In this document: positions 33,214-41,641 of the stretch, piece by piece | Numbering within the stretch: the first letter of the stretch is position 1 | Layout: each line of letters begins with the position of its first letter | Origin: Spirochaetota bacterium | GTDB lineage: Bacteria; Spirochaetota; Spirochaetia; Treponematales; Treponemataceae | Assembly (NCBI GenBank): GCA_023438065.1 | Contig: JAEXRH010000008.1 | Span: forward strand, 62,001-126,000 | Length of the DNA stretch: 64,000 nucleotides | Reading direction: 5' to 3' | The notes under the pieces: generated by a model | Database searches by the model: none | What the model was told of the DNA's origin: nothing | Seen by the model: only the letters and a program-made list of their open reading frames with translations | Translations under genes and position numbers: made by a program

Positions 33214-34082
33214 TCCGTCTCGCGGAGCTTCTTCGGGTTCACGACGATCTTCGCCCTACCGTAATCGTACGCGATGGCGTTCGCGAACCTTGGGTACGGC
33301 CGACCCGTACCCTTGCCGGAGAGGATGGACTGGCCGCACGCGCGGATTTCGAGAAGGTACGCGGGGTCGTAAGGATCACCGTGTCCGAGGTACAGGGCAT
33401 CGTACTCGCGCGAGCGCGCGATCAGTCGGTCGAGGCTCTTGAGGTACGTCTCGAGCGATCTTGACTCGCGGAGGAAGAGCCAAATATGCCCGTTATTGTT
33501 ATCGCCCGTGAAAAGCAGCTTGTTTCCGCCGTCAAGGAGCGCGATGCTTCCCGCGGTATGTCCCGGGACCTCGATGACGGAAAGAGACCGTCCTCCAAGC
33601 TCGAACGTAAAGCCGTCCGTGACCGGAATAAAGCGCGCCTTTTCGGACATGTAGGATTTCACGGTCGCCATGTCGGCGGGATGGGCGTATATCTCGGCGA
33701 ATCGCGAGTCGCCGCCCGAATGGTCGGGATGTCCGTGCGTATTGACGACCGTGATCGGCAGGCTCGTGATCGTCCTGACGTAGGCGGCGAGGTTTTTCCT
33801 GCCGTAACCCGTGTCGATGAGCAGGGCCTTTTTCGCGCCGATGACGAGAAACATGTTGACCGAGTCATCCTCGACGATCGACCAGACGCCGGGAACGACC
33901 TCCGTTTTCCGGTATGATTCCCCGAAGTCCGCCGCGCTCTGTGCCGTCGCTACCGCGCAAATCAGGAATAGTGCATGGCATAAAAGGGCGACGCGGAACG
34001 AAGGGTCTCGGCGTTCTTTTCCCGGGAGGGACGCGCTCGCCTCGCGTCCGGTCAATTCACGGCGAGTCTCTTGTGTCGTCAT
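33210..34082 (-). CDS. Secreted metallo-beta-lactamase-fold hydrolase
   Basis: 290 residues from the ATG at 34082, fixed by AAGGAG; the frame is open further upstream but those residues have no RBS. A signal-type segment (VALLCHALFLICAVATAQS) is preceded by a charged stretch of about 30 residues. The MBL motifs are NTHGHPDHSGGD (zinc site), PGHTAGS, FTGDN and YLGHGDP. Possible reactions include thioester, lactone or phosphodiester hydrolysis. It lacks strong features of clinical beta-lactamases, so no antibiotic role is claimed. Confidence 0.88.
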   Translation of the reverse strand: MTTQETRRELTGREASASLPGKERRDPSFRVALLCHALFLICAVATAQSAADFGESYRKTEVVPGVWSIVEDDSVNMFLVIGAKKALLIDTGYGRKNLAAYVRTITSLPITVVNTHGHPDHSGGDSRFAEIYAHPADMATVKSYMSEKARFIPVTDGFTFELGGRSLSVIEVPGHTAGSIALLDGGNKLLFTGDNNNGHIWLFLRESRSLETYLKSLDRLIARSREYDALYLGHGDPYDPAYLLEIRACGQSILSGKGTGRPYPRFANAIAYDYGRAKIVVNPKKLRETD

Positions 34083-34260
34083 TTCTGTTCTCCTTACGGT
34101 TCGGGAATGCAAAAGGCGCGATCGAGGGGAATCGCTTCCCGCGCGTTTCGCGCGCGCGGGAGGCGCGTCTATCAGTATATCACCTCGGCGTGGAGTATCC
34201 TTCTCTATTGATCGCCCGTCCCTTGAAGTTTTTTTACGCCCGTGATTATAGTTATCCATC

Positions 34261-34974
34261 ATGACAGCGTCCGTTCCGGTCGATGACTGGATTGCCGATT
34301 ACGGCGACATGGTTTTTTCCCTGTGCCTCAAGGTCGTACGCGACCGCGAATTGGCCCTCGATGCCTGCCAATCCGTATGGGAAATCGTCCTCGAGAAAAA
34401 GGACACGTTCAGGAACGAGAGCGCTCCCGGTACCTGGATCTACGCGATAGCGTATCGCGAGGCGCTCAGGGCCGTCAAAAAGGAAAAGACCCGCCGCTAT
34501 AAAGATACGCTCCGCCGGTATCACGACGCGGCATTGGAACCGGAGCGGGGAGAATCGCCGATCGACGCCGACACGTCATACGCCTGGCTCTCCGGCACCT
34601 GCGACGTGTGCCTCTCGGGGATCGTCGGCACCCTCAACTTCAAGACGAGAATCGTCATCGTGTTCAGATACCTTCTGGGTTTGTCCTTCGAGGAGATAGC
34701 GCGCATCCTCGGCATGGATCAAGGCGCGGTCAGGCAAACCGCTTCCCGGGGAAAGCGGCGACTCGCGGTTTTTTTCGAGAAAGAATGCGGACTCTACAGA
34801 AAGAACTCGCGTTGCCGGTGCGGCCTCGAGAAGCATCTCGGCGCGACCGCGTTCAGGAACGACATCCTTGCCTTGAAAAGCATAACGGAGAAGGCGAAGC
34901 GCATCCTGTCCTCGGGTAAGTCGCTCCCGCCGATCGGCTACTGGGAAAAAATCAGCGAAGCCTGTCACAAATAA
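34261..34974 (+). CDS. ECF-type RNA polymerase sigma factor with Cys-containing C-terminal extension
   Basis: 237 residues. The region 2-like part is residues 5-80 (YGDMVFSLCLKVVRDRELALDACQSVWEIVL, then WIYAIAYREALR) and region 4 is residues 120-175 (FRYLLGLSFEEIARILGMDQGAVRQTASRGKRRL). After region 4 there is an extension of about 60 residues with NSRCRCGLEKHL, a CxC-type segment that might bind metal or respond to redox. No anti-sigma factor gene is adjacent, so the extension may supply the control. It lies upstream of two secreted hydrolase genes in the same direction. Confidence 0.9.
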   Translation: MTASVPVDDWIADYGDMVFSLCLKVVRDRELALDACQSVWEIVLEKKDTFRNESAPGTWIYAIAYREALRAVKKEKTRRYKDTLRRYHDAALEPERGESPIDADTSYAWLSGTCDVCLSGIVGTLNFKTRIVIVFRYLLGLSFEEIARILGMDQGAVRQTASRGKRRLAVFFEKECGLYRKNSRCRCGLEKHLGATAFRNDILALKSITEKAKRILSSGKSLPPIGYWEKISEACHK

Positions 34975-35019
34975 CTCCCCTTCGTCCTCTAATACCGTAA
35001 ATCGCCGATCGGAGGTAGT

Positions 35020-35982
35020 ATGATAGATGGTATCGCGAGGTTTCTTTTCGTGTTTGGTTCTTTGGTGGCCTTGGCTTCTTGCGGGAAGCGCATGGATTAC
35101 GCGACCGAAACGGGCGCGCGGCTTTTCCCCTTTCAACCGGTATCCCTGTCGCGTCTGGCTCTCGTCCCGGTCGAGCCGGAAACGCTCAAGCTGAAGGGCG
35201 CGGAAGGCGTCCGCGTCTACTCGTACTCGATCAAGGTAACCCCGAAGTACACGGCGCGGGGCAATCTTTTCGAGGGGTCAACGGTCGCGCGGGAGAAGGC
35301 CGGAAACGCGATCCTGTTCGGGCATTGGCTCGGCGGAACCCAGAACGTCGATTCGAGCGAGCGGGAGTTTTTCGCGGAGGCGGTCGCTTTCGCGCGAGAC
35401 GGCAACGTGTGCGTCATTCCCTCGGGTCATCATCCCTGGATGGAATCGAGCACGGGAACCGCCGACGACATCCCGCTCGTGATCGCGCAGGTGAACGACT
35501 ACCGGATCGGTCTCGATATCCTTTTCTCGCGATTCAAGCGCGAACCGGCGAAAGCCATGGTCATCGCCCACGATTACGGCGCGATGTTCGCTATCCTCGC
35601 GGCCGCCGCGGATTCGCGGGTCGGGGCCGCGGTCATCATGGCGCCCGTCCCGTACTTTTATTACTGGAACCGAATCCTCAGGAGGATTCCCGAAGGCCCG
35701 GTTCTCGAGTCCTACAAGGCGGCGATGCTTCCCTACGAGCCCATCAGCCTCGTCGGCGAGCTGTCGATTCCGCTCCTTTTCCAGTACGCCGAAACGGACC
35801 AGTTCGTGAGCAAGGCGGACGGGACGAGCCTCGTCGACGCGGCGATACAGGCCCCGAACGAAGTACGCTGGTACAAGGCCTCGCACAATCTCACCAGGTA
35901 TCCCCTCGTCACCGCGGAACGAAGGGAATGGGTCAACGGGCAATTCGCGCGCTGGAACGCGGCGGGGAGGGACATGCCGTAA
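35020..35982 (+). CDS. Alpha/beta-hydrolase-like lipoprotein with Asp at the nucleophile position
   Basis: 320 residues; lipobox signal peptide VALASCGKR and GGAGGT before the ATG. The fold is recognisable from VCVIPSGHHPW, AMVIAHDYGAMFAILAAAADSRVGAAVIMAP, LFQYAETDQFV and KASHNLTRYP. The elbow that normally reads GxSxG is AHDYGA, so the nucleophile would be Asp, as in haloalkane dehalogenases and epoxide hydrolases, with Asp of ETDQ and His of SHNL completing a triad. It lies 45 bp after the ECF sigma gene. Substrate unknown. Confidence 0.72.
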   Translation: MIDGIARFLFVFGSLVALASCGKRMDYATETGARLFPFQPVSLSRLALVPVEPETLKLKGAEGVRVYSYSIKVTPKYTARGNLFEGSTVAREKAGNAILFGHWLGGTQNVDSSEREFFAEAVAFARDGNVCVIPSGHHPWMESSTGTADDIPLVIAQVNDYRIGLDILFSRFKREPAKAMVIAHDYGAMFAILAAAADSRVGAAVIMAPVPYFYYWNRILRRIPEGPVLESYKAAMLPYEPISLVGELSIPLLFQYAETDQFVSKADGTSLVDAAIQAPNEVRWYKASHNLTRYPLVTAERREWVNGQFARWNAAGRDMP

Positions 35983-36056
35983 GCTTCGGTGGAATTCCGT
36001 TGATCCGGATAATGCGGATCGAAGGAGTTCGCGCAAACGGCGCGATAATCGGGCAA

Positions 36057-36089
36057 ATTCCGTAAATTACGGGTTTACCCGTATGGAAT
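36057..36089 (+). promoter_or_regulatory. Nested inverted repeat between the two hydrolase genes
   Basis: An outer pair, ATTCC (36057-36061) and GGAAT (36085-36089), encloses TACGGG (36068-36073), TTTA and CCCGTA (36078-36083). It lies about 45 bp before the next ATG and could be a terminator stem or an operator. A TATAGA follows at about 36104. Confidence 0.45.
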
Positions 36090-36133
36090 GCGGTTCGCCC
36101 CTGGTATAGATTCCTCGTAAAGGGGCGTATTCC

Positions 36134-37627
36134 ATGAAACCGATCATCGTCGCGATTGCCGTATTGCTCGTCGTCGCATCCTCGTGCTCGCGATACGGGG
36201 AGGCGCGAAACCCGCGCGAGACCCGACTGACCGTCAATGAAGCCGATCAATCGTTTTACCTATGGCATGACGGCGTGAAACGGACCGGCGTCATGCATCT
36301 GCCCGCGGGCTATGACGGCAGCATTCCCTGTTCGCTCGTCATCGCGCTCCATGGAAAGGGCGGTACGGGCGCCCGTTTTCGCGAGCTCGGTTTCGACGAG
36401 TACGCCGACCGGTATAACTTTATCATGGTGTATCCGGACGCGATCGCCGGGATCTGGGAGATCTATCCGGGAATGAAAGGCCCGCGCGACGATCTGTTCT
36501 TTTTCGAGAGATTGATCGCCGGGTTTTCCAAGGCTTACCGAATCGAGCCCTCGCGCGTGTACGTGACCGGGCATTCGATGGGCGGTTACATGACGTATCG
36601 CCTGGCGCACGATTTACCGGGGTGCTTCTCCGCGATCGCGCCCGTCGCCGGCCTTTCGGTCGTGTTCGGCAAGCCCGAGGCGAAGGGGCCGATCAGCCTT
36701 TTGCACCTTCACGCATCCGACGACTGGACCGTGCCGGTGGGCGCGCAAGCCGATACCGACGTATTGAGCGCTAACGGCTCGGTGCTTGAATGGAAGATGG
36801 CGAACAAGATAGATACCGCCTTTCGCGAGGAGCTCATCAAGGGGTCCGGCATCGAAAAGACCTGGAGCGGAAAGAACGGGGTTGAGGTGAAATTCCGGCT
36901 CTACGGGCACGGTGGCCACGCCTGGCCTTCGGACGCGACGCGGACGATAGCGGATTTCTTCTACGGCCATCCCCCGCGCGATAACGCGGTGTCGTTCCGC
37001 GACGGAGTCCGGCCGTTGTTGCGTACTTCGACCGACGTCGTCGCGATCGAGGCGCTCGTCGAGAGGCCCGAACTCGCGGAACGCGTGGAGCTCGTGAGGC
37101 GCGGCGAGGTAGTCGGCACGCGGACGGAGTCTCCGTACGTCTTCGACTACGTCCCCGAGATGAACACCTCCGAGAAGCTCTACGCGCGGGTTCGCCGGAA
37201 GGGCTCGGCGGTATCGTCCTCCGATTTTTTCAGGATCGTGACGACTCCCGAAAACCTCGCGCGCGGCGCCGCGGCCTTCTCGGGCGAAAGCGAGAAAGGA
37301 TTGCCGCCCGCGAACGCGATCGACGGAGACCTCGGCACCCGCTGGGGGAGCGGTTTCAGCGACGACCAGTACCTTCGGATAGACCTCGGCGAGGCGAAGC
37401 CCGTACGCGGCGTTTCACTTTTTTGGGAAAAGGCCTTCGCCAGTTCCTACGCGATCGAGGTTTCCCTCGACGGCGAGGCCTGGAAGCGCGTGCATGAGCG
37501 GCTCGACGCCACGGGCGGAAACGAGTTCCTTTCCTTCGCGCCGACGGAAGCACGATTCGTCAGGCTCGCGGGCATCAAGCGCTCGACCCCGTACGGGTAT
37601 TCCCTCTGGGAGATGATGGTGCATTGA
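36134..37627 (+). CDS. Secreted PHB-depolymerase/feruloyl-esterase-like enzyme with discoidin domain
   Basis: 497 residues; lipobox signal peptide VVASSCSRY. Catalytic domain about residues 40-280: HDGVKRTGVMHLPAGYDGS, nucleophile elbow GHSMGGY, acid in HASDDWTVP and His in GHGGHAWP, as in LpqC-type poly(3-hydroxybutyrate) depolymerases and feruloyl esterases. A beta-sandwich linker domain follows (residues 285-370). Then comes a discoidin/F5-8C domain (residues about 373-497: GLPPANAIDGDLGTRWGS, DQYLRIDLGEAKPVRGVSLFW), usually for carbohydrate binding. The layout suggests a cell-surface esterase that acts on a plant or polymeric substrate. Confidence 0.88.
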   Translation: MKPIIVAIAVLLVVASSCSRYGEARNPRETRLTVNEADQSFYLWHDGVKRTGVMHLPAGYDGSIPCSLVIALHGKGGTGARFRELGFDEYADRYNFIMVYPDAIAGIWEIYPGMKGPRDDLFFFERLIAGFSKAYRIEPSRVYVTGHSMGGYMTYRLAHDLPGCFSAIAPVAGLSVVFGKPEAKGPISLLHLHASDDWTVPVGAQADTDVLSANGSVLEWKMANKIDTAFREELIKGSGIEKTWSGKNGVEVKFRLYGHGGHAWPSDATRTIADFFYGHPPRDNAVSFRDGVRPLLRTSTDVVAIEALVERPELAERVELVRRGEVVGTRTESPYVFDYVPEMNTSEKLYARVRRKGSAVSSSDFFRIVTTPENLARGAAAFSGESEKGLPPANAIDGDLGTRWGSGFSDDQYLRIDLGEAKPVRGVSLFWEKAFASSYAIEVSLDGEAWKRVHERLDATGGNEFLSFAPTEARFVRLAGIKRSTPYGYSLWEMMVH

Positions 37628-37837
37628 GCTCCCGAAGGAATCAAGATCGAGGCAGAAGGCTCGACGGTCGGGCGAACTTCCACGCCCGGAGCCCCCGCGG
37701 GCGAGGGTCCTTGCAGGGGTCGCCCCATAACCGCGAGGGACGCGAGGTTTCGACACGCTCTCGTGTCGAAGAATAATGAATGCCCGAAACGGCAAATCGG
37801 TGTAAAATACCCTTACTCGAGGGGAAAGGACAGAACG

Positions 37838-38647
37838 TTGAACAGAACAAAAACCATGATCGATTTGAACTGGACCGACGTCAAGCATGCCGTCGACAAC
37901 AAGGCCATCGTGCTGTTTCCGTTGGGGGTTATCGAAGAGCATGGACCGCACCTCTGCCTCGGCACGGACATCTATACGGCAGAGGTGATATGTTCAACCG
38001 TTCAAAGGGAACTGACGGCAAAGGGGATCGCGTCCATAATAGCCCCGCCTTTTTACTGGGGTATTTGCCAATCGACAAGGGGATTCATGGGATCGTTCGG
38101 CATCCGAATGGAAACGGCGCAGAACCTGGTTCTGGATATTCTGTCCTCGTTGCACGGGTTCGGATTTACCGAGGTGTACGGGATCAACGCCCATGGCGAT
38201 ATAGAGCAAAATGTGCTGTTCATGACCGCCTTCAAGGAAGCGCATGACGCCATCGGGATCGATTCGCGATATTGCTTCCGATCGGAGGTGATGCATTTCT
38301 ACGGGATCAAGGGCGACGAGCCGTTTATCTGTCCGATTCCGCGTCAGGAGATCGCGGTGAGCGACGCCGACGCGAAAGATATTCACGCGGGCGACATAGA
38401 AACGGCGATTATCAACAGGTATTTCGGTGATTGCGTCGACAGTGCGCTCGCGAAGACGCTTCCCGCGGTAGAAATCGCGCAGGAACGTGAAATGGAATGG
38501 ATCATCGGAGGAAGGACGCGGGAAATGTCGGAGATGGGATACGCCGGCGACCCGTCGCGGTACGATACGGTTAGAATCGACGAACATATCGAGGATGTCA
38601 CGAAACGATACGTGGATGCGATCATTGATGCGCGAAGAAAACGGTAG
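37838..38647 (+). CDS. Creatininase-family amidohydrolase
   Basis: 269 residues from a TTG at 37838, which has GAAAGGA seven bases upstream; an ATG at 37856 is the alternative. Metal ligands match the creatininase fold: GVIEEHGPHLCLGTD (Glu, His, Asp) and INAHGDIEQ (His), followed by EVMHFYGIKGDE. The family includes creatininase, the FAPy-nucleotide deformylase ArfB and the mycofactocin peptidase MftE, so the reaction is open. It is the first gene of a compact four-gene operon that has visibly lower GC than its surroundings. Confidence 0.88.
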   Translation: MNRTKTMIDLNWTDVKHAVDNKAIVLFPLGVIEEHGPHLCLGTDIYTAEVICSTVQRELTAKGIASIIAPPFYWGICQSTRGFMGSFGIRMETAQNLVLDILSSLHGFGFTEVYGINAHGDIEQNVLFMTAFKEAHDAIGIDSRYCFRSEVMHFYGIKGDEPFICPIPRQEIAVSDADAKDIHAGDIETAIINRYFGDCVDSALAKTLPAVEIAQEREMEWIIGGRTREMSEMGYAGDPSRYDTVRIDEHIEDVTKRYVDAIIDARRKR

Positions 38648-39080
38648 TCTCCGGCTGCGCGATATTACGCGTAATGACTGGTTGGCGTGCGCGGCGATTG
38701 AATGCACGGATGAGCAAAAGAAGGTATTTCCCGTGCCGGTTATCGGGTGGATGGCGCGCGCGAAATACGAGGATGACGTGAAGGAAAAGGCGATCTATGC
38801 CGGCGATATACCCGTGGGCTTTTGCGTCTATGGTATTGATCCGGAAACGAGCGATCCATGGATCATCGCGATTGTAATCGACAAGCATCATCAGAGCAAA
38901 GGGTATGGTAAAGAAAGCGTGGCATTGCTGATCGGGTCTTTGCGGGCGATCGCTCCAGGCAAGGCAATCTACATAAGTCACAGGCCGGAGAACGCGCGCG
39001 CGGCGAGACTGTATGCCAAGCTCGGGTTTTTGGATACCGGAAAGACAATCGATGGCGAGCGCGTTCTCGTATACAGGTAG
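38628..39080 (+). CDS. GNAT-family acetyltransferase
   Basis: 150 residues from the ATG at 38628; an in-frame ATG at 38616 is also possible. Both overlap the creatininase end. GNAT motif A is IIAIVIDKHHQSKGYGKESVALLI and motif B is HRPENARAARLYAKLGFLDTGK. It would transfer an acyl group from acyl-CoA to an amine of an unknown acceptor. It is placed inside the creatininase-methyltransferase-deaminase operon, which suggests the acceptor is an intermediate of that pathway. Confidence 0.88.
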   Translation: MREENGSLRLRDITRNDWLACAAIECTDEQKKVFPVPVIGWMARAKYEDDVKEKAIYAGDIPVGFCVYGIDPETSDPWIIAIVIDKHHQSKGYGKESVALLIGSLRAIAPGKAIYISHRPENARAARLYAKLGFLDTGKTIDGERVLVYR

Positions 39081-39092
39081 CACGGAGGCATC

Positions 39093-39704
39093 ATGCGCGA
39101 CAGGCATACTTCGGATTCGATCTCCAATTATAACAAGCTCGCGAAAGACTATGACAATACCTTTGACGGTCGCTTCACGAAGGACCTCAAAGAGAAGCTC
39201 GTGGAGAACGCGCGTCTGCCTCGGAACGCGCGCGTGTTGGACGTCGCGTGCGCCAATGGGTCGCTGTTGCGAAAACTCAACGACGCAAACCCGATTGAAG
39301 GATACGGGATCGACATCTCCGACGAAATGATCAGGGTCGCGAAAGATCTGCATCCCTCGTTTTCCTTTTCCGTTTCGAACAGCAGCGCGCTCGGTTTCGA
39401 TGACGGCTTCTTTGACGCGATTACCGTGTGCGCCGCGTTCCATCACTTTTCCGAGCCGTCGCGGTTTCTCCGGGAATCAAAGAGGGTATTAAAGAGCGGC
39501 GGGCTTTTATACATCATGGAGCCATACTTCAATCCGGCGATCCGCGCTCTCTTCAATATGCTGATTCCCTTCATGAGGATGGGCGACGTGAAGGTATACA
39601 CCGAGCGGGAAATGCAGGGATTGATCGCCTCTGCCGGGCTGGTCTCGGTCGGTTACCCGAGGCAAACCGGTCATGGATGCCTGTACGTCGCGCGAAAGCC
39701 GTGA
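39093..39704 (+). CDS. Class I SAM-dependent methyltransferase
   Basis: 203 residues, GGAGG before the ATG. Motif I is VLDVACANGSLLRKL, with the acidic GYGIDISDEMI as motif II, FDAITVCAAFHHFSEP as motif III and LYIMEP later. It belongs to the Methyltransf_11 type (UbiE/MenG-like) acting on small molecules. Third gene of the lower-GC operon; 12 bp from the GNAT gene and 16 bp from the deaminase-like gene. Confidence 0.92.
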   Translation: MRDRHTSDSISNYNKLAKDYDNTFDGRFTKDLKEKLVENARLPRNARVLDVACANGSLLRKLNDANPIEGYGIDISDEMIRVAKDLHPSFSFSVSNSSALGFDDGFFDAITVCAAFHHFSEPSRFLRESKRVLKSGGLLYIMEPYFNPAIRALFNMLIPFMRMGDVKVYTEREMQGLIASAGLVSVGYPRQTGHGCLYVARKP

Positions 39705-39720
39705 TGAAAAGGATACTGCC

Positions 39721-40659
39721 ATGATTGCGGATCAAGTATCGATTATCAGGAACGCCCCGAAAGCCGATCTTCATAACCATCTGACGCTGGGATTGAATCC
39801 GAAAACCTTGCTCGATAATTTTCCGGACGCGCGGTTGCGCATTCCCGAACGGTATCTGGGATTGCCCGGAATGATCCGGTTTATCCATAACCAGGTGAAT
39901 ACGATAATGCGCGATGGCGAAAGTACCGTACGGTTCATGGAACTGGCCATCGAGGACAGCATTCGGGATAACGTGGTGTTGCTTGAGGCGAGCGTCGATA
40001 TAAAACTGAAGAAGCATTTCGGGAATTCCCCCGAGCGATTGATCGAAGTCGTCAAGGCGTTACGGGACAAGTATGCCGATCGGATAGCGTTCAAGCCCGA
40101 TATCGGAATCGACAAGGATATCGATTATCCGGCGTTCAAAACGATCATCTATGATTACCTCGATTCCGGCGTATTTGCCGGCATCGATCTCTACGGAATC
40201 GAGAAAAAAAGACCTCTGCGCGGTTTTCGCGCGATGTATGCCGACGCGCACCGGCAGGGCATCACGACGAAAGTCCATATCGGGGAATTTTCCGACAAGA
40301 ACACCATCGAGGAAGCGATCGCGCTTTTGGATCCGGACGTGCTCCAGCACGGCATCCGGGCCGTTCAGTCGGAGAGCACGCTCGATCTGATCAAACGAAG
40401 GAACATCGTCCTGAACGTGTGCCCCCAAAGCAACGTGTCCTTGATGTCCGTGCGAAGCATCAAGAGTCATCCGATCAGGAAGCTGGTCGATTACGGGATA
40501 CGCGTCACGATCAATACGGACGACTTGCTTTTGTTTGGCGCGACCGTATCCGATCAGTATGTTTCCCTGATCGAGCGCGGCGTCCTTACCTATGACCAAA
40601 TCGAAAGGATACGGGTTGATTCGCTTAAGGGATCCCGACTGACGAACGCATCGAGCTGA
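39721..40659 (+). CDS. Adenosine deaminase-like amidohydrolase
   Basis: 312 residues from the ATG at 39721, with AAGGA upstream. Metal and catalytic motifs of the adenosine/AMP/adenine deaminase family: KADLHNHL (HxH), TTKVHIGEF (His and Glu), LQHGIR (His) and INTDDLLLFG (Asp-Asp). It would hydrolytically deaminate a purine-like or related N-heterocycle. The first-half substrate loop differs from standard Add, and the neighbours (creatininase, GNAT, methyltransferase) suggest a modified nucleoside or unusual base as substrate. Confidence 0.88.
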   Translation: MIADQVSIIRNAPKADLHNHLTLGLNPKTLLDNFPDARLRIPERYLGLPGMIRFIHNQVNTIMRDGESTVRFMELAIEDSIRDNVVLLEASVDIKLKKHFGNSPERLIEVVKALRDKYADRIAFKPDIGIDKDIDYPAFKTIIYDYLDSGVFAGIDLYGIEKKRPLRGFRAMYADAHRQGITTKVHIGEFSDKNTIEEAIALLDPDVLQHGIRAVQSESTLDLIKRRNIVLNVCPQSNVSLMSVRSIKSHPIRKLVDYGIRVTINTDDLLLFGATVSDQYVSLIERGVLTYDQIERIRVDSLKGSRLTNASS

Positions 40660-40676
40660 CCCGGCCTGGTGCGGTA

Positions 40677-41390
40677 TTACTTCAGGTTGAACGGTTTGAG
40701 CAGCTTGTCGACCATAATCGTTTTTCCCGCGTCGTCCATGGTCTCGACCTTCGCGTAAATCCATCCCTCGACTTTCGCGGGCTCGACGCCCGCGGCGACG
40801 AAGGGCGCGGGATCGAGGACGAACACGATGTCCTTGTCGTTCTTCGTCATGTCCTTCGCCCACTCGAACATGTTTCCGTTGCCGAGCTTGATGCCATAGT
40901 GGTCAAGCTGCGCGTGATAGCCTACGCGAGAACGCTGGAACTTTACGAGCTCGGCGAAGGCCGCTTCGGCTGATTTCGACGCGTCGGGCGAGAACCTGTC
41001 CGATCCGAGCTCGAAATGGAGCATGAATTTCCCGTCCTCGATCTCGTACTTGATTCCGTCGACCGAGGGAAGCTTCGCGACGTCGAGGCCGGCGGCGACG
41101 AAGGGCGCTGCCTCGAAAACGAATTCGGCGTCCGGCTTGTCGAGGTCGACGGCGCCCGCGTTGTTTCGCGAGAAGTCCGGCGAGAGAAGGAAGAGATCCC
41201 CGCTCGGCGAGGAAAGACTCCACGCCTGCTCCTCGTCGGCCCATGCGACGTTGGAGCCCGAAGCTGCGATGACGGCGGCGAACGACTCGTTGGCGAACCT
41301 GGCGACGACGTCGGTCGACCCGCAACCCGCGAATGCCGCGATTGTGGCGGCGGTTGCCATGATAATCATGGCTCTTTTCATTGTCTTCAT
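40677..41390 (-). CDS. Lipoprotein with two related domains, downstream of copA
   Basis: 237 residues, lipobox AAFAGC. The mature protein holds two related blocks: PDAEFVFEAAPFVAAGLDVAKLP with GIKYEIEDGK, and DIVFVLDPAPFVAAGVEPAKV with GWIYAKVETMD. I do not recognise a named family. It starts 44 bp after the copA stop in the same direction and has one good RBS-like GGAGG, so it may be the last gene of the copper operon and act in the periplasm on the same metal. Confidence 0.75.
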   Translation of the reverse strand: MKTMKRAMIIMATAATIAAFAGCGSTDVVARFANESFAAVIAASGSNVAWADEEQAWSLSSPSGDLFLLSPDFSRNNAGAVDLDKPDAEFVFEAAPFVAAGLDVAKLPSVDGIKYEIEDGKFMLHFELGSDRFSPDASKSAEAAFAELVKFQRSRVGYHAQLDHYGIKLGNGNMFEWAKDMTKNDKDIVFVLDPAPFVAAGVEPAKVEGWIYAKVETMDDAGKTIMVDKLLKPFNLK

Positions 41391-41434
41391 ATGAATCCTC
41401 CCGTGTTTGATCGTCTTGTTCCTTTCTGCGCGCT

Positions 41435-41641
41435 TCAGCCGATATACGTCGCCCGATAGCCCGCGTCCTCGACCGCGGCGCGCAGTTCCGTCTCGTCGAG
41501 GGCCTCGCCCGCGACTTCCGCGTTATTCTTCTCCAGGCTCACCGCGACGTTCTTCACGCCCTTTACCGCCTGAAGCGCCTTCGTCACCCGCGCGACGCAG
41601 TGACCGCACGTCATTCCCTCGATCGATATGGTAATATCCAT
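41435..41641 (-). CDS. copZ: CopZ-like copper chaperone nested in the 3' end of copA (internal start)
   Basis: 68 residues if translated from the in-frame ATG at 41641: [20 protein letters not shown] onward, ending RATYIG. That ATG is preceded by a perfect AAGGAGG with a 5-base gap, which is stronger than the RBS of many genes here. The product would be a free HMA-type copper chaperone with GMTCxxC. The arrangement suggests either two products from one gene or a recent loss of the copA stop codon that fused copA and copZ. Confidence 0.6.
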   Translation of the reverse strand: MDITISIEGMTCGHCVARVTKALQAVKGVKNVAVSLEKNNAEVAGEALDETELRAAVEDAGYRATYIG

